From Litsea cubeba (lineage: Eukaryota > Streptophyta > Magnoliopsida > Laurales > Lauraceae): a stretch of 64,000 bases of DNA. Shown one piece after another: positions 34,201 through 43,881 of this stretch. The DNA lies in NCBI GenBank assembly GCA_012931725.1, contig CM022944.1, positions 32,162,860 to 32,226,859 on the forward strand. Reading direction: 5' to 3'. Below the pieces are notes generated by a model that worked only from the letters and a program-made list of their open reading frames with translations, had not been told where the DNA came from and made no database searches. Made by a program: the position numbers and the translations under genes. Position 1 is the stretch's first letter, and every line of letters begins with the position of its first letter.

Positions 34201-37200
34201 TATCCCTTGATGCTTTATGTTTCAACTGGAGGGAAGTAATATCGTTTTGATATGGCTCTTGTTTTCCTTTTGTCTGAGGCCTTTTGCCTCTTTTGTATAG
34301 CTTCTCCTTTTTTGGGTGGTGCTTGTATTTCTGGGGTCATCCCCAGCCGCTTCTTAGTATAGCCCTTTTATACTGTAAAGCTTTTGATTAATACGGGTTA
34401 CCATTTCAAAAAAAAAAAAAAAAATTAGTTAAGTAAGTTTATAGTATCAATATATATTTTTAATTATTTAAAAATAAATATAAAAATAAATATAAAATCC
34501 AAACCATCAATCTTACACCGTAGGATATCTCTTGAAGTTAAGAAAGTATTCATGAAAAAAAAATTTAAAAAGAAGATATAGACAAGCACCATACGCACAG
34601 TCAGAAAGCTTTAGTTAAATGCATGTTTTTTTTTTTTTTTTCATCTCTAAACCTTATCAAAGTTGCAAAAAAGTCTAAGGAGGTTTCATTAACTACTAAA
34701 TAACCTTTTAAAAAATAAAAGCACTAAAAGAAAGAAAGAATAAAGAAAGAAAAATGGTAAAAGATTATTAATATTAACTTATTGGTTGTAGCTATTCTTT
34801 TTTAGCTGAATCGCTTGAATCATGAATCATGAGATTCAATGAAACGAGTATTAATCATTATGATTCACACCTGAATCCTAAGATTCATTTGTAAATGGGA
34901 CTTGTTGCATAGATACGAATCGTTTTTCTTAAGATTCAGGATACGAATCATAGGATTCTAATAACTATGGAAGCAATGATTCTCATAGCTCCTTTCCACT
35001 CCTATGAAAACCGAATGACAGTGAAGTCTCTGCATACAGTGGCAACCCCACCTCCCTGCTATGTGGTTTAATTCTTTCCGAAAATCCACTCATGATTGGG
35101 AACCATTAGGCCCATAAACAGAAGAAATTACCACATACAAATTGCCACTATTATTCTCACAAAGAACCACAAATATAAAGAAACTCGATGCCTGATCATC
35201 AATCTTGGTCCATTTTAAAAATACGAATGTATTTTTCACTAGAAATGTTCTCTTATTAAATGCATTAATTAAATGTACAAAAATCCCCTCACATAAAGTG
35301 TTAATGAAAATGAACAAAAGTTGAATATGATAGCGACAACATGATACTACTAAAGCGTATAAAAGTATATTTCTAACATGGCCCAATTTAGTAAAGAAGG
35401 AAGGATATAGCACCGCAGGCAATGGAGTGTGGGAGCTAATGTCACCAAAGACTTTGTTAAATGAGTTGGGCATCCTGTTATTCTTATGCGTTTGTTTACT
35501 CATGAAAATTGAGTGGGTTATCTTCAAGTATGGCGTACTCTTTCTAAGATGGGCATTATAGACAGCTGTGTCAGCTTGACATGAAGTGTTAAGAGGATAC
35601 ACTTAGATAGTCAAGAAGACTGCCACTTTGTCCTTCAATTTATGATATTATGTGAGCATTTTGAAATACGGTATTATATATGATTATTCAAGTAACAGAT
35701 TTTGGTTTGATATATTCTAAATAGATGGTTAGGGCACAAAGCCAAACTGGCTCTTCTTCTTCGAATTCTTCCACCACTTTATCCTTCAATTTATGTTATT
35801 ATGTTAGTTCTTTGAAACACCATATTATATATGATTATTCAAGTAATAGATTTTGGTTTGATATTTCTAATAAGAGCTTTGAAATACCGTATTATATATG
35901 ATCATTCAAGTAACAGATTTTGGTTTGATATTTCTAATAAGATGGTTAGTTCACATAGCCAAACTGACTCTTCTTTGAATTTATTCTTCACTCTCTTCTG
36001 CTCTTTTCTCCTCTCTTCTTTCATTCTCCCTCCAGATGACCACCTAATTCGCCTACGACTACTACAAGGCCTCGAAGGTTTTCAAAAACTTGGTAGTTAC
36101 ACTAAATAAGTAAAGCTTAAGTGAATTGGCACGATCAAACTCAGGAAGAAGAGTTAGAAGGAAAAAAATCAACAATTTTACCTTGTCACTTTTATCTCTC
36201 ATGACATTGGTTGTTAACGCCATCAATATTTTCCTTCTATGTTCAGGCATCTCTAGTAAGCTAATCTGAAACAAACAAAATGAATGAGAAATTATAAGAA
36301 AAAACATGTGCATATGGGTGCCACAATGAGTAATGGAATTTCTTTTAATCACAAAGAAGAAAGAGGAACAGGAGAGTCTCTGGTATCCCCGGTTCAAAGG
36401 GTTACTTTTCAGGGGTAGGAAAACACTGGCGAAACCTTTCTTTTTGTTCTAAATTTTAATGGATGATCAATCAATAGATGAGAAGATTGCATATGCTTCT
36501 GACTATGTAACATCAGCCTAGAAGTCATTGCGAAGATTTAGGCTCACTTCCAAAACTTGGCACAACTTGATTGACCTTAGCATATCAATCACTGTAAGGA
36601 TAAAGCTAGATTAAGTAAAAGTTATAAGGCTCAATCTGATTTATGACTAGAACTAAATTGCTTGTAGTTGACTTTCTTGGTGCAGTGTAGACTGCAGAGA
36701 CTCTAGAGCATAGTTGTCTAATCCGCTTAACAAGCTATAAACGAACAATTCGTAATTCAGTTAGCCACATTGTGGCAATCTTAAAAGGGAAGGGTTCGGC
36801 AGTTCAATATATTTCTATTATCTGTGCAGTACATTTCTATTATCAGTTCATGTGAAGCTCACATTTAACATCCAAACTACTCAGCATCACGTTCCCAACT
36901 TGTATTATCTGGGGCCCCATTTTACACCAAATTGAGATATTCCCACCATCAGATTTATCACAGCTAAAATATATGATTATTAAAATATGAGAGAGAGAGA
37001 GAGAGAGAGAGTCCTGTCAACTGTTTTACACATGATATTTGACAGTGGGAACTGTAGGATAACTCTATTTGAAGTGATCCCACTGCTAACACAGAAAGGA
37101 AAAGTGATTTTGAACACTTTGGATTCCAGAGTAGGGCCCCACTGATGGATCGATTGCGATGGACTCGGAGAATCCTTTAAGACCTGCTCTAGAGTTAAAA

Positions 37201-40200
37201 GGTAAATCAATGAAAAAGGGAGCCTTACTTCTGCACTATATTACAAAGTGACATTGCTTAATATGTATCCTTTTCTTTTCTTTTCTTTTCTTTTTCCTAC
37301 ATAGGGATTCGATCTAGTGTCCCAACCAACTAAGCTACAGCCAGGGATAATGTGTATCCATTAGAGTCAAGGTCCTATGTTACCATTCAAAAAATTTGTT
37401 GAAATTTCAGTCACCATTTTCAAAAAAAAATTGTTGAAATTAGAGAAATATGTGTTTAACACCTATAAATCCATTAATGGGACCCACTTTTAAAATCCAA
37501 CCGCTCAATATGTTTATCCCCCACAACATTAGATCAAAATTTTACTCTGATGGGAGTTGGTCATACCATAAAATTGATGAGGTTCAAAACACTTCCATTA
37601 GTTCAGTTTATTTTAATCACATATTTTATATCTGATCAATCTAATAGCAGGCCCAACTCCATTTAGCGTAAGATTTGGCCTATAGGCAAATGCAAAAACG
37701 CACAAATTTTGGGCAGTATGGATCTCATAAGTGACCCCACGAACGGAAAACACATTACTTCGTTTACTTTGTTTTGAGTATTTTAATCATATATCATGCC
37801 TAATCAATCTAACAGTGGGACCAACTCCGGTTGGACCATTGGAGTGAAATTTGGCTCAGCACCCATACAAGGAGGGAAAATGCTTTTTGACCAATTTGGA
37901 TTTTAAAAGTGGGTCTCATTGATGAATGAATAGTCTTAGTATGGTAGACATGAAAGAATCCCAATCCATTTGCAATACTTGTTTAAAACACTATGTTGCC
38001 TGAATAACTTTTCTTGTCTTATTTAAAGAGAAATGACCCATATTGTTGTTAGTAAGGTATTGTAGGCAGTTAAAACCTCTTCATCTTATGTAAAGCCCAC
38101 CTGGGTGAGCTCATATGTCATGGACCTTTATTTAGTAACTGTCCAAAATGTCACTCCAAATGGAGTGACATAACCATTAGATTGATCATGTGTAGGAAAC
38201 ACAACTATATTTCTCAAATGATCAATCCAGAGATTCACATTGCTCCAATTGAAGTGAAACTTGAGCTGGTTCCTATTAGTGTCCATGTGAAATCAGCAGG
38301 TGCGATCACAGAAAGGTGGATGCCACACAAGATGAACCTGGTTTTTAGCTGCCACCAGCACCATATTGATGACAGCATGGGATCATTTTTCTAATTTAAG
38401 TCACTACCTCTTTTCTAAGTGAAATATAGTTTTCCCTCTGTGCTTTTAGATGAAAGGGAAAAGGACTATTTCTCTTCCACAAAAAAAAAAAAAAAAGGAG
38501 CTATTATGTGTTATTTTTTATCATCACCACTGACGATCAGGTTTCTCAAGTGTGTTGAAGAAATCAAAGTATATATGTGTGTGTGTGTGTTTGTATCAAC
38601 CAAAAATCAAGTCAATCAAATGCTAAGGCAAACCGATGAAAGGTAGTGATTACTATCAGATGTTCACAGTTTTACATTGACTTAAAACGTTAGCAGTCCA
38701 TTTTCAACACCATTGATCAAATGGCTGAGCTACAAACACCTAGGATATCTGGCGTGACATGCTAACCCTATCAACTTATTGCATCGTGTATATAATATGT
38801 GCGTGTGTGTGAATTAGTGCATCCAAGTCCTCAAAACCATTAGCTGAAAAACACCTCTGCGCAAAAAGCAGAAAACAGTGCTCGCAGGTTCTTTTTATTT
38901 CTTATGAGATTTTCAGAATTTAAAAAAAATGTTTATACAATATACCAAAAAAGGACAGCAGCCTATAAAAGGAAACAACAAATTACAAATCTCCACTTGT
39001 TTTCTACCAATCCCCCAACAAGTTTTTTTTTTTTTTCAAAAAAATAATAATCAAATCCCCCTCAAGTTGGTGCATAGATATTTATCATTCTAATCTTCAG
39101 ATAAAGACTTTTGACCTAATCCCATAAATATGATGAAAGCCAAATCAAGTGGCTTTACATGATTACAGGCAACAATGAACTGGCTGACATGTTTTAAAGG
39201 CCTTCAGTATAAAGTTGTTTCATAGTCTTCTTGACCAGCTGCCACAATTGATATATTTGAGCAGCTTGGGAGGGGTAATGGGAAACTAATGGAGACACCA
39301 ACACATCCTTTCATCCCAATTACATTATTGACAAAATAAATGACTCACCCCTCCTTGTCCACCCCTTGCAACAAGAATCTCATCACCTGGGCGTGCTAGA
39401 TCAGCCAGAAACTTTCCTCGCTTGCGTTTTACAACTGTACCTGCCACAGGATAACGGAAATTGAGAAAACATGTAGGGCGTCATCTATGCATAAAGAAGA
39501 GAAAGTCATGCATGACAGCATTATTTGCTAGGCCTTTTCTGTTCAGTATCATGAGAAATAAAGTAGCCATGGAGACAAAACCCATCTCTTACAAATTCGG
39601 ATCTGTCAAAAGATGAACGATAGCCCAACATGAGGAAAGGCGAAGCACTGGAGAGCTAATTAAGCATGGAATCAATTGTATCCTGCTAATAAATTCCAAA
39701 ACCAAACAGTGCCATATAGAGGTGATAATATCAGTTTCATTTTGCAAGATTCTGTTCTGTTACCATATGATGGCATGTTTTGGAGAAAAGTGAGGAAGGC
39801 AGGCTCCAGAGGTAAAACAATGGAAGGCAGATCCTGATTAAGAAAATGCAAAAAATAAACTCCACCCTATGGAGGTGGAATTATTAATTTCATATCTAAT
39901 CCGAATTCTATTACCGCATGATGGCATCTTTTACATACTTGCATTAATTGTCAGCTGCCAGAAAATCAAATTTGTAGACATTGAACACAGGTGCTCGAGG
40001 AAGTAAGCAGCATAGCTTAAAGTTGTAACCGTCGAGTTTACAATTTCACTTTTAAGTGTTTTGCATCCTTATATAACAGCACACTACAATAAATGTAAGC
40101 TCTCATTCTTTATTTTTTAAGAACTAGAATAATTGTAAGATAAACTCCAAAATTTCTTTTAGTGAATAAAACAAACTAGTCATCCACAAAGTAAAACTCT

Positions 40201-42692
40201 TATATTATGATCTCTCATTTTATTATATCTAAAAATCATTTTCTATAACAGCCATTACATATGATACCCTGATACTTAAAAACTGGCAACATATCATGTT
40301 GTATCTTATCCGATACTGCACTTCTGATGCAAAAAATCTGTGTCCTTGTGATATCCATTGCGTCTCTGCTCTATCCATGCCGTGTCTCAGCATCATAGAC
40401 CATTACTTTCTTAAATATATCAACCTTGTTTTGGTCATATTCAAAATTGTGCTAAAACAAATAAGGATATAATTAAATATAAGAGCTCTACTATTGATGA
40501 TTACCTGGTGCATATTTGGATCATATACCACAAAAGAAATCAGGTTCAAACATATTGCAAAGAAGAATACTACCTCCTCTGCTGAACCCAACCCCCATCC
40601 CCACACAAAAAATAATAATAATAACTAATTCATCAACCGGCACCGTTAGTTATGAGGCAAAAATACCCCAACTAATAAGTTTCTGATTTCCTAACAAATC
40701 GAAATGCTTAGCAGAGCAGATGACTATTCATTCTGCCAAAATATTCAAAAAACTAGTAATTTGGGTTAACTAGATGCATCCTTAATCAACAATTCAACAT
40801 AACGCGCAGGTAACCTAATCAAAAGGTGTCATACTGGTTTTGTCAAACCCATTAGTAACCAGTAAAACAGATCCACTTTTATAACATTTGACATGTTGAT
40901 AATGCACTGATGATTGCATGGATCATTTATGTGCTCGAACTCAATCTATAGGTAATACAAGAAACTCAATATCAATGTCCAATATGTAATGCACAAACCT
41001 ACAGGTACAGGAATACGCAATGTCGGAGAAGCAAAACCATCATGCATTTGGGAAGTCAGAACACCCATAGCATCTACATTTCCCCCACGCTTTGCATTGT
41101 AACGGCTCTTTCTGTGAAATTCCAGCAAAGAGTCTTCGCTCTCATCTGCATAGATAACAACATCTCCCCCATGGCCCCCCATGGGTAGGATAAGTGACCC
41201 ATCTGAATCCCTTTTATACAAAGGTTTCTTCTTGGACTTCTCTTCGACATGTTTCCCATGTGACTTAGAAGTGACCTTCGGGCTGGGCATACTAAGAACT
41301 GCACCATGGCCTCCGTCACCTGAACGAACAGTGATGATGACCTGATCAAAATACTTGTGCGGTTCTGCTATCAATGTGGAAAGGTTAGAAGAAGGTGATT
41401 CTTTGACACTTGAACATCTGCAGCGGAGCACATGGTATCCACGAGTTTCGGAATGACTTCTCAGCTGAATAATTCTGCATAGATGGATGGCTTAGATGAT
41501 CAAATCTAGGAGTTTCACGGCCATTAGATCAAATGTCTACATGTGTTCAATGAACCCATTAAACACTGAGCAAGACTCTATATTCTTCTCTTTTTTTTAA
41601 TTCAATCAATTAGAGATTTTAACAAATTGTCATTCCATTGTTCATCCACCTTTTGGGCATGTTTGTTTCCTAGGTTCATTTCTCCAACTTCTCCCATTGA
41701 CACACTCCATCAAGTGCTCGGAAAGTGATTCTCTAAGTGCCCCCATTCCTATATTATGTCCACATCCTAGGAATTCTGTGTGTATATATGCCACTTTATG
41801 TTTGAAATTGTGAATGGGACGAATCGGGTTTCTCTCCAAATTATTTTTCCCATGTCTTTGGCAGTTTTGTTTTGAACCTAAGTGAAATTTAGAAAGAAAA
41901 AGAAAGTGAAGATGGGCATATTTCCGCACCCCATTCTTCTGCAGCATTTTATTTCCAATTTCATTTCATTTTCTGCTGAAAATGGAAACGAAAGCCTTCA
42001 TATTCTACAGTTTCCTACAATGACATGCGTTTCTACCTCTTTTTTAAACTATGAAAATGGTTCTCTACCTCTTGGTTCCAAACCCACTTTCCGCAAAAGT
42101 TGCAGAAAAATTGTTTTAATTTTTGCACAGAATATCATTTGCAGAAGATGAAAATGGCTTCAAGAGACTACTTTTCATGCTTGTTCCATGTTAAATTTCT
42201 GCAGTTCCCAATCTATAAGGTGAAAGCATTTTCTGCAAAGTGAAAAAAGCAGATTCAGACCCAAATACATGAAACAGTATAAAACTGATTTCACCGAGGA
42301 AACATTTCATCTCGCCGAACAACAGAAAACGAAACCGCAGAAAATGACGTCTTCAGTCTCCATTTCCTGCCGAAAATGAAGTCACCCCAGAATGCAGTCG
42401 CGCAAAATCATGCCCTCAGAAAATGAAAAACACGGGAATTTCTCAACACCGAACATGATTCTTCTCTGAACCCATTTCCACTTTCCGCAGAAAATGCTAC
42501 CCATGAACAGAAAAGCAGGAAATTTTTGGGGGAAGAAAACAGAGAAGAATAGTAAAAGAGGAATTCACAATACCTGTTGGGGAAGATGGGTCGATGATGA
42601 CTGGGAAAGAGAGATGAAGGCCTCGGAGGAGAGAGGTCTGAGATGAGGTGGTGGTTGCCAAGGGAGGATGGATAAGGAAGTAGACAAGCCAT
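13021..42692 (-). CDS. OBG: Obg/CgtA-family GTP-binding protein (organellar, OBGM/OBGC2 type), nine exons seen, 3' end missing
   Basis: Spliced coding exons on the minus strand: 42692-42574, 41474-40999, 39440-39349, 36265-36182, 25681-25604, 18054-17854, 17771-17664, 13475-13401 and 13214-13021. All introns are GT-AG and phases agree, giving about 475 codons. The N-terminal 39 residues are Ser/Pro/Arg rich and look like an organelle transit peptide. The Obg glycine-rich fold follows (RSGDGGHGAV, LPMGGHGGDVV, AKRGGNVDA, ARGGQGG). The G domain has G1 GLPNAGKST, G3 DLPGLIEGAH, G4 NKID and a C-terminal VVGVSVL. Bacterial and plant Obg proteins bind GTP and help large ribosomal subunit assembly, so a chloroplast or mitochondrial role is inferred. 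A final exon of a few dozen residues is not found in the window. Introns reach 10.5 kb and are full of transposons. Confidence 0.92.
13401..13475 (-). CDS. OBG: OBG exon 8 (G4 NKID motif)
   Basis: 25 codons, ELRLYNPSYLERPYIVVLNK and then IDIPE. It carries the guanine-specificity motif NKID. Donor GTACAT. Confidence 0.93.
13701..14469 (-). mobile_element. MITE of about 770 bp (copy 1), CATAGTT ends
   Basis: Lies in OBG intron 7. The ends are CATAGTTATCAGAATCC and the reverse complement of GATTCCGATTTTCAAAAC followed by TATG. Subterminal stretches are rich in GAATCG/GATTCG-type repeats. The interior matches, in reverse orientation, the element at 29774-34969. No transposase is present. Flanks (AGCAGCAG / AACAACAA) only weakly suggest an 8-bp duplication. 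Confidence 0.75.
14930..16800. other. Intron 7 sequence without recognised gene; LTR-like stretches
   Basis: No host exon was found. Polypyrimidine-rich sequence near 15300-15370 and the block near 16290-16400 look like parts of a gypsy-type LTR, but no paired ends or target duplications were found. Confidence 0.3.
16825..17440 (+). pseudogene. Copia RNase H tail and 3' LTR remnant
   Basis: In shifting frames: SSVEAECRSLSFATSE (near 16850), an ADNKSTIQIASN segment (near 16960) and EFQLADLFTKAM-like codons (near 17090-17130). This is the end of copia RNase H. Sequence right of about 17190 (GGTGGTGTATAGACAGCCC) should be the start of its 3' LTR. It has many indels and is inserted in OBG intron 7. 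Confidence 0.65.
17664..17771 (-). CDS. OBG: OBG exon 7
   Basis: 36 codons, GLGRNFLRHLRRTRLLVHVV and then DAAAVNPVNDYRTVRE. The intron to exon 6 is only 82 bp, in contrast to the other introns. Confidence 0.93.
17854..18054 (-). CDS. OBG: OBG exon 6 (P-loop and switch regions)
   Basis: 67 codons starting GLPNAGKSTLLAAIT (G1), then YPFTTLMPNLG (switch I region) and DLPGLIEGAHLGK (G3). Acceptor CCTCAG, donor GTATTT. Confidence 0.94.
18059..20040. other. OBG intron 5, left part: no gene recognised
   Basis: About 2 kb right of exon 6. No protein similarity was recognised. The sequence is AT-rich with short low-complexity runs. Confidence 0.3.
20723..22875 (+). mobile_element. Solo LTR (2153 bp) with TSD CTAGG inside the LINE
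   Basis: Starts TGTAATATCCTGAG and ends GGGTCGTGACA. It is flanked on both sides by CTAGG (20718-20722 and 22876-22880). Removing it rejoins the LINE reading. No internal region, protease or RT is present, so this is a solo LTR, probably of a gypsy-type element. It contains degenerate internal repeats (GTGGGACCC...CAGGCGTG, about 180 bp) between 21350 and 21850. Confidence 0.88.
21350..21850. repeat. Degenerate ~180-bp tandem units within the solo LTR
   Basis: Three related units share a GTGGGACCCAC-type block, a GACC(A/C)-rich middle and a TTCAGGCGTGA-like end (near 21490, 21665 and 21835). Confidence 0.6.
24805..24824. repeat. Poly(G) run of 20 bases in LINE 3' UTR
   Basis: Twenty consecutive G. 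The exact length in a raw assembly is doubtful. Confidence 0.9.
25604..25681 (-). CDS. OBG: OBG exon 5
   Basis: 26 codons, VLVLGQPGEEVSLELILRVV and then ADVGLV, between acceptor TTGCAG and donor GTATGT. It leads into the P-loop of exon 6. Confidence 0.92.
26053..26168 (+). pseudogene. Captured COG4-like gene fragment in the Pack-MULE
   Basis: About 39 codons read GSDLDKHLHSLQRSADVLDI, then VRADSDHVLSSI, an in-frame TGA, then STCDLA. From family knowledge this fits the N-terminal coiled-coil region of plant conserved oligomeric Golgi complex subunit 4. Similarity stops abruptly after STCDLA (at a CCGTGCACCTCT motif). The stop and lack of neighbouring exons show it is a fragment. Confidence 0.7.
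26183..26425 (-). pseudogene. Captured seven-transmembrane (GPR107/108-type) gene fragment in the Pack-MULE
   Basis: On the minus strand: VQVAIDESAKIG, then, after a frameshift, WYAWKQVLLLGDVV, SCCAVLFPIVWSIKNLREAA, RTDGKVAVNLMKLTLFRQYY and IVVICYIYFTRVVVY. This matches a transmembrane stretch of the plant lung-seven-transmembrane receptor family (candidate GPCR proteins). It runs opposite to the COG4-like piece and ends 10-15 bp from it. Confidence 0.72.
26480..26745. repeat. Array of CCGTGCA/TGCACGG heptamers in the Pack-MULE
   Basis: Within about 260 bp there are seven CCGTGCA and six TGCACGG copies, alternating so that many pairs form short inverted repeats (TGCACGG..CCGTGCA). Larger units such as AACCGTGCAAATGAAAAATG and GCCGTGCACCTCTCTATGTG recur. 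Confidence 0.85.
27177..27467. mobile_element. Foldback MITE with ~75-bp inverted arms
   Basis: The left arm begins GAGAAACAGTTGAG and contains GGGTCATTGGGTTTATTTGT. The right arm carries the inverted counterpart, ending AACATATCTATTTCTC. About 140 bp lie between the arms. The Pack-MULE inserted exactly at its left border. No coding capacity. Confidence 0.7.
28105..28141 (-). pseudogene. Duplicated fragment of OBG exon 2 in intron 4
   Basis: 37 bp match the 5' part of OBG exon 2 (41397-41433) with one mismatch. On the minus strand it reads VLRYRCSSVKES, against VLRCRCSSVKES in the exon. Similarity ends on both sides. Confidence 0.75.
30163..30881 (+). pseudogene. LINE ORF1-like region
   Basis: An ATG at 30163 begins a Ser/Thr-rich frame that stops near 30313. 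A second frame (30312-30881) continues with a low-complexity N-terminus and the segment MRVCGEAIAISVENSKGGWD. ORF1 of plant L1 elements is an RNA-binding protein; no zinc knuckle was seen here. Its stop overlaps the ORF2 start in TAATG. Confidence 0.6.
30881..34250 (+). pseudogene. LINE ORF2 (endonuclease, reverse transcriptase, zf-RVT), broken
   Basis: ATG at 30881 opens KVVSWNIRGLGSSVKRAI and MLLQETKL, the N-terminus of the EEP endonuclease. Stops and frameshifts follow to 31370. The frame 31373-32350 holds the endonuclease end (LLDRFLATGDWIDLYP) and the linker (WLEEMDKNTKFFHSLASTRM). The frame 32365-33174 holds RT: LEKAFDMVDWDFLLYLMRRM, SAERGLRQ-like and YADDNLLFCDG (the catalytic YADD). 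The frame 33111-34250 holds the thumb region, zf-RVT (VNACPLCLANDSLVDHLFLH) and IWTIWKERNNRCFE. The RT polymerises cDNA at nicked DNA; here it is dead. Confidence 0.88.
35631..35960. repeat. Degenerate AT-rich tandem repeat
   Basis: The block TATTATATATGATTATTCAA followed by GTAACAGATTTTGGTTTGAT recurs near 35671, 35824 and 35889, with flanking TCCTTCAATTTATG and GATGGTTAG blocks also repeated. Confidence 0.75.
36182..36265 (-). CDS. OBG: OBG exon 4
   Basis: 28 codons, ISLLEMPEHRRK..ALTTNVMRDKSDK, between acceptor GTTTCAG and donor GTAAAA. It continues GGQGG from exon 3 as in other plant Obg proteins. Confidence 0.9.
36266..39348. other. OBG intron 3: low-copy sequence with degenerate repeats
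   Basis: No exon was recognised. A short (GA)n lies at 36989-37011. Related blocks near 37600-37700 and 37770-37870 (TTTTAATCAYATAT..GATCAATCTAA..CCAACTCC) suggest a degenerate ~170-bp repeat of a GTGGGACC-type family. A short (GT)n lies near 38574-38592. Confidence 0.4.
39349..39440 (-). CDS. OBG: OBG exon 3
   Basis: Acceptor GTGGCAG. It encodes TVVKRKRGKFLADLARPGDE and then ILVARGGQGG, the end of the Obg fold. Donor GTGAGT, phase 0. Confidence 0.92.
40999..41474 (-). CDS. OBG: OBG exon 2 (Obg glycine-rich domain)
   Basis: The acceptor CTATGCAG at 41475 restores the frame from exon 1; the nearer acceptor TTATTCAG would give a stop. It encodes HKYFDQVIITVRSGDGGHGA, the Gly-rich motifs and a Lys-rich insert (KSKKKPLYKR). 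It ends CCTGTAG before GTTTGT, phase 1. Confidence 0.92.
42574..42692 (-). CDS. OBG: OBG exon 1 (start codon, transit-peptide region)
   Basis: ATG at 42692 opens MACLLPYPSSLGNHH. It ends CCCAACAG before donor GTATTG, phase 2. A longer upstream frame exists to 42770, but this ATG gives the usual start for a Ser/Pro-rich targeting peptide. Confidence 0.75.
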
Positions 42693-43320
42693 GAAGCACT
42701 CCAAAGTCCTAAAACCCCTGGGTGCTATTATGCTACCAGCATAAAACCCCCGGCTATCCGGCAATCCCATACCTTGCTCTCTGATGTGGGCCCCGCCAAA
42801 TGATCAATCCCAACTCCCAGCCGCAGTTAAAGGGGTTTTCCTTTTTTTTTATTTTTATGACTGGGGCATCCCTGGTGGTGCCACTAAACCCACATCCTCA
42901 TCCGTTTAATCCATATAAACGCACACCGTATGAATTTAGATTCAGCTTCAAAAGCAAGATGTAGGGGCAAATCTCTGCCTTACCGACCAATTAACACTTG
43001 AATTGGTAATATATGCTAGGGCAAGGGGTTTTTTAAGAAAGGTAAAGTAAAATGCATAGAAAATAAATATCAAATTTTAGAAATATTATTTTACCCCATT
43101 ATAATATATTAAGCTGGAAGGTTTTAGATCTAATTTTGACTTTATTTTTTAATTTTGACCAAAAGCTATTTTTGATTTTTTACAACGGCTAAGATACTCT
43201 CCCTCCACTTTCCACTAATATACTTTTCTTACTTATGGACTCCCATTTTTTCCCTTTCTAACATTCATAAAATCTTATCTCTTCATGCATACTCGTGATC
43301 AGCGCGGGTTTTTGTGCTAG
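42693..43320. other. OBG upstream region; Helitron-like 3' end at 43317-43320
   Basis: It should contain the OBG promoter, but no clear TATA box was fixed. GCGGGTTTTTGTGCTAG followed by T at 43321 resembles the CTAG-T end of a decayed Helitron. Confidence 0.3.
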
Positions 43321-43881
43321 TTATTATATATTATAGGGATAGGATTCGATTTTGAAATTGAAGTCTGATTTTTCAATTAATTAAGAAATTGGCTCCAATT
43401 GGCCAATTGATTGAGAAATTCGCTTCCAATTTTAAATTGATTTTAACTACTGAAGAGCCCAATTTAGACAGAAGTTCCTATCGTGATTCTATCTCTTTCA
43501 GATTTTTCTAAAAAGTCTCATTCCCAAAAATAATCTCCTTAATCTAATTAAGTTTTAGGAATTTTGAATTTAAACTTATATAACTATGGTTTAAAACTTT
43601 AAATTGAGTGAGATTATCACATTGAAATATATAAATGGATAAGTGCGTCCATATGAGAAGACGTCATCTTCGATGGAAACCCAGCTATATCTTAAGAAAA
43701 CCATCCAAATCTCCAAACCCACCAAAGAAACCCGAATTCCTCCATTAATGAATGTTTTGCCCGCACCATTGATTAACACAAATGAAAGAGCCCACTAAAT
43801 CATCCAATAATTGTTTAAAAATCTTATTATTTTAATCTTATAAATTTATTGCCCATGCTAAGCACAGCCATGTTTAGCTAG
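43321..43881 (+). mobile_element. Possible Helitron 3' terminus ending CTAG (43878-43881)
   Basis: GCCCATGCTAAGCACAGCC forms an imperfect hairpin about 10 bp before CTAG, followed by T. The 5' end was not found, so the start given is arbitrary. Confidence 0.3.

Larger units (their letters stand above)
30046..34425 (+). mobile_element. L1-like LINE (4.4 kb) with 14-bp TSD TAGTTAAGTAAGTT and poly(A)
   Basis: The target duplication TAGTTAAGTAAGTT lies at 30032-30045 and 34426-34439, directly after an A tract (about 34409-34424). The element has an ORF1-like region (30163-30881), ORF2 (30881-34250) and a 3' UTR with CTTTTGATTAATACGGGTTA before the tail. ORF2 order: endonuclease, RT, zf-RVT. The RT region near 32235-32300 has internal deletions, so conserved N-terminal RT motifs are missing. 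With both TSD copies and a 5' UTR-like start it is close to full length apart from these deletions. Confidence 0.93.
29774..34969 (+). mobile_element. MITE copy 2 (CATAGTT ends), split by the LINE at 30046-34425
   Basis: Starts CATAGTTTTCAAAATTGGAA and ends with the complement of CATAGTTATTAGAATCCTAT. Flanks GAAGCAAC (29766-29773) and GAAGCAAT (34970-34977) look like an 8-bp target duplication with one change. Without the LINE it is about 800 bp and matches the copy at 13701-14469 in opposite orientation. It is an hAT-like non-autonomous element, judging by the TSD length. Confidence 0.78.
28380..35230 (-). mobile_element. Old LINE (minus strand), interrupted by a MITE that is itself interrupted by a LINE
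   Basis: The right part (35230-34975) encodes an endonuclease-like segment with VVISSVYGPNGSQ and DFRKELNHIAGRW. The left part (29765-28380) continues with the endonuclease end (LSDHCPIDLD-like, ESWGSPFHLELMWLGKDF near 29500), the linker (AEEHGNLTN..EEYMRKCGQ near 29300) and an RT palm-like FEKPFNMVD..LLDYVLYWMGF near 28530. There are many stops and frame breaks. The two halves are collinear once the 29774-34969 insertion is removed. It lies in OBG intron 4. Confidence 0.72.

Noticed and set aside
35090..35602. 170-codon minus-strand frame as a novel protein
   Set aside because: Its C-terminal part is LINE endonuclease (VVISSVYGPNGSQ). The rest has no similarity and lies in an OBG intron.
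41461..41476. Nearer acceptor TTATTCAG for OBG exon 2
   Set aside because: Joined to exon 1 (phase 2) it gives an AGC TGA stop. The acceptor at 41475-41476 reads through.
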